From DASRRB01 sp036732755 (GTDB lineage: Bacteria > Planctomycetota > B15-G4 > SIAN01), in NCBI GenBank assembly GCA_036732755.1, contig DAINBU010000190.1, forward strand, positions 1 through 6,686: a stretch of DNA of 6,686 bases, in the 5' to 3' direction. The notes beneath the pieces were generated by a model. It was not told where the DNA came from and made no database searches. It saw only the letters and a program-made list of their open reading frames with translations. Shown in pieces: positions 5,701 through 6,686 of this stretch. The position numbers and the translations under genes were made by a program. How positions within the stretch are numbered: position 1 is the first letter of the stretch; every line of letters starts with the position of its first letter.

Positions 5701-6686
5701 GTCCGGAACGACCTCGAGAGCAGCGGCGTCCTCGCCGACCAGGGCGTGAGCGAAGAGAACGTGCGGCGCCGCCTGGCGACGCTCGCGCAGTCGTTCCCCG
5801 ACCGCGACGCGAAGATCGCGATCGTGGTCGAGATCACGAGCGACGGCAACGTGAGCCGCATCCACTCGAGCGCGCAGGGCGGCGCCGATCCGCGCTTCGA
5901 CGCGCCGAGCGTCGGCGTCGCCGTCTCGTGGGGCACGCTCGTCTTCTCTGGCGCGTCGAGCAGCGCGCGCCTCAAGGTACAGGTCGCCGGGGTCGTCGAC
6001 GCGGCGGCGCTGCGACCGGTCCGGATGCGGCGCGAGGACGGCGAGTCGATCGCGCTGCTCGCGCCGGCCACGCGGCGCGGCGCCGAGGAGATCGAGGGGG
6101 GCGAGGCGCTCTCTGGCACGCTGGTCGGCGACCGCCTGCCCGGCGACGAGGCGCGCAGCGCCGCCAAGGAGCTGAGCGCCGGGCGCGGCCAGTTCACCGC
6201 CGAGGTGCCGGGCGGCGGCACCTGCGGCTTCGACCTGCTGAAGGGCGCCGCGGGCGACCCGGTCGCGATCGTCGCGGCGGCGATCGGCGCGCGTCCGCTG
6301 CGCGTCGACCTGAGCTTCGCGACGCTCGAGCTGCCGTCGTTCGTGCTCGCGCTCGGCGCGGTGATCCTCGCCGCGTCGCTCTTCCTCGGGACGGCGGTGA
6401 CCGACGGCATCACGCGGCCGCTCGCGCGCGTGCTGCGCAACGCGATGACGCACGCGCGCCGCGTCGGCGCGCCGGCGCCCGAGGCGCCCGCGCGCGAGGA
6501 CGGCGAGGACGAGGTGGCGTCGCTCGAGACGTCGTTCCGCCGCCTCTCCGACGAGCTCGCGCTGCGCGCGCGCCAGCAGGAGCTGCTCTTCGACCTGGTG
6601 GCGGCGATGGGGCGGCCGGCCGACCTGCGCGAGCGCGCCGCCAAGGCGCTCGAGTTCGTGCAGCAGCTGGTCGGCGGGCGCGATCT
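2779..6686 (+). CDS. Partial giant transmembrane receptor: signal peptide, CBM9-like domain, multi-pass sensor, HAMP; output domain outside window
   Basis: Open from ATG 2779 to the right edge (1302 complete codons, no stop); TTG 2815 is a good alternative start. Residues are numbered from the ATG. A signal peptide (14-32) ends GAA before QQ. Residues about 48-231 resemble a CBM9/DOMON-like carbohydrate-binding module: VDGNLAEW (50-57), a strand with LYLALHVQD (92-100), FWDSDGVDVYF (110-120), then E-A-R-I-P and a final R-D-H-D. Hydrophobic spans at 266-285, 302-317, 885-902, 915-938 and 1188-1207 are joined by Arg-rich short loops (RSVQRALLPQLPRWKR and DALARVARIRFR), giving an alternating topology with periplasmic regions at 33-265, 318-884 and 939-1187. 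The 318-884 region is beta-rich and may end in a Cache/PAS-like fold; 939-1187 begins with a helix like dCache/CHASE sensors. HAMP spans about 1207-1262 (ITRPLARV, then DEVASLETSFRRLSDEL). The last 40 residues look like the start of a GAF-type region. A histidine kinase, cyclase or SpoIIE-type phosphatase output is likely but not visible. Confidence 0.85.
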   Translation, partial: MAEPSDSPGVSDLKRLVADLLALVVLARIGAAQQGPVAFDCRALAEAVEVDGNLAEWDRANARFVPLSCAEPLPSQKDLSASVAASFDRDALYLALHVQDERIVADTTNFWDSDGVDVYFEVGEGATPRRFRLCLLPFNEGRKFGVVTWEGRRVLGPGGLNGVEAVARELGEGSGAYGIEARIPLHPFGVDPRAAAPIRVDVAIRDHDTPDKSVTDAEPPESATLSLSGRKSLAGGGAELPRLSFVGSLKRDLAARPEASTSVGRTALVGALVAIALVIFVGLSARSVQRALLPQLPRWKRIAWPALAAIALLLAVGPDAVDSVATWRARSDLVRRGATLWSLFGDLALFEVSARLRNADDAALRDLLQGKPLRTSEANRYEQIDALPPDQVGRGEYVSLEPIPGVPFREYGVRLGGPRSSAPNFTPRFDFELPRPEPVRRLHLAIASFLPDVDLERTIVDGIEVRLEFANRTAAEMKSVASLSIDDARTEPIGHLSSVRGRADLRSGRVTGADDAGKAIDVGGRTIRHLDHYVVEIDAPEPVKAGDEPRLARFSVAPTAAAGDAIVWISAITVERRGAHPFVPLALGSTDRRGFPMAMRRGNPAPRELRLAPKGPEGPARAVLLESGEGRSFEVMELRLYYRAEGAVMRALADPAMLKVRAWILITFDGNPVVQRIPIRAGIEVDDALLPELHHPASMTSFLASELETRQGTLHYDGFELPLEKAAGGPAPFRIRRIELEQPAEVKGALIVAGATALVRSEPPPLPHLTALQITGSEISLTTDATAAIDAGGDGRIGFAIARDGVVAQFGGALPTEIGERLRGTRVDTAARTAGDTPTAMEVVRAGRRFLECSAPGVVGGANLGVVLMRELTTLAPLRTIRDAAAVVAGVLALPFILLLLVDALARVARIRFRLSILLLLNSLAPLTLLFAVLVNVVGSEQRISEKNRADDLLTQVRERVQRLSKLAADHATVVRNDLESSGVLADQGVSEENVRRRLATLAQSFPDRDAKIAIVVEITSDGNVSRIHSSAQGGADPRFDAPSVGVAVSWGTLVFSGASSSARLKVQVAGVVDAAALRPVRMRREDGESIALLAPATRRGAEEIEGGEALSGTLVGDRLPGDEARSAAKELSAGRGQFTAEVPGGGTCGFDLLKGAAGDPVAIVAAAIGARPLRVDLSFATLELPSFVLALGAVILAASLFLGTAVTDGITRPLARVLRNAMTHARRVGAPAPEAPAREDGEDEVASLETSFRRLSDELALRARQQELLFDLVAAMGRPADLRERAAKALEFVQQLVGGRD
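2802..2806 (+). promoter_or_regulatory. Shine-Dalgarno-like AGGGG favouring a TTG start at 2815
   Basis: AGGGG lies eight bases before TTG 2815, which is in frame with the receptor gene. Starting there gives MKRLVADLLALVVLARIGAA, a compact classical signal peptide. ATG 2779 has no recognisable ribosome binding site and would add 12 residues including three acidic ones. The match relies on one G-U pair with the anti-Shine-Dalgarno sequence. Confidence 0.4.
2920..3471 (+). other. CBM9-like (DOMON-type) ligand-binding domain of the receptor
   Basis: The segment has the ordered hallmarks of family 9 carbohydrate-binding modules: D-G-x-L-x-E-W near the start, an F-D-x-x-x-L-Y-L-A strand pair, then W-D-S-D-G-V-D-V-Y-F in the place where the family has its conserved D-x-V-E-V-F, and an E-x-x-I-P strand near the end. 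Its length of about 184 residues is normal for the family. Cysteines at 41, 69 and 134 could allow one disulfide. Sugar binding is inferred from the family; some CBM9-like domains in sensors may bind other ligands. Confidence 0.65.
6397..6564 (+). other. HAMP linker domain of the receptor
   Basis: Directly after the last membrane span come ITRPLARVLRNA (first amphipathic helix with the conserved Pro), a charged Ala/Pro-rich connector, and DEVASLETSFRRLSDEL (second helix, with the D-E-V/I and F-x-x-L positions of the family). The connector, with several Pro and Ala residues, is slightly longer than usual. The domain fixes the orientation of the protein: what follows is cytoplasmic. Confidence 0.8.

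Noticed and set aside
3001..6453. Minus-strand open frame of 1150 codons antisense to the receptor gene
   Set aside because: The product is highly Arg/Asp/Glu-rich with no recognisable fold. The plus strand encodes CBM9, membrane spans and HAMP in continuous frame, so this is a GC-driven shadow.

Overview
The window is very GC-rich (roughly 70% by eye, almost every third codon position G or C) and shows an envelope-rich, signalling-rich Gram-negative bacterium. A Myxococcota-, Binatota- or similar deltaproteobacterial-type genome fits the style of the proteins (poly-glycine surface lipoprotein, giant HAMP receptor), but there is no taxonomic marker, so the assignment is an inference.

Layout: two long genes are transcribed away from each other from a shared 299-base spacer, and both run off the window. 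On the left (minus strand, from 2479 to beyond base 1) is a lipoprotein of more than 826 residues. It has a lipobox cysteine, two Ig-like (Big_5-type) domains, a linker, and a glycine-rich, probably beta-helical C-terminal half with repeated poly-Gly runs and six cysteines. On the right (plus strand, from 2779, or possibly 2815, to beyond base 6686) is a receptor of more than 1302 residues. It has a signal peptide, a CBM9-like carbohydrate-binding domain, five predicted membrane passes enclosing two further large periplasmic regions, a HAMP linker and the start of a probable GAF-type region. Its output domain (kinase, cyclase or phosphatase) lies outside the window.

The spacer (2480-2778) holds a good Shine-Dalgarno sequence for the left gene and, near the right gene, a cluster of small symmetrical elements (an inverted repeat, a 10-base direct repeat and a 10-base palindrome) that could be regulator sites. 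No RNA gene, mobile element, CRISPR array or terminator was seen.

How they may work together (inference): the lipoprotein would sit on the cell surface or in the periplasm, while the receptor reads extracytoplasmic ligands, probably including a glycan through CBM9, and signals inward through HAMP. Their divergent arrangement suggests, but does not prove, co-regulation. The long antisense reading frames over both genes are treated as GC-driven shadows.
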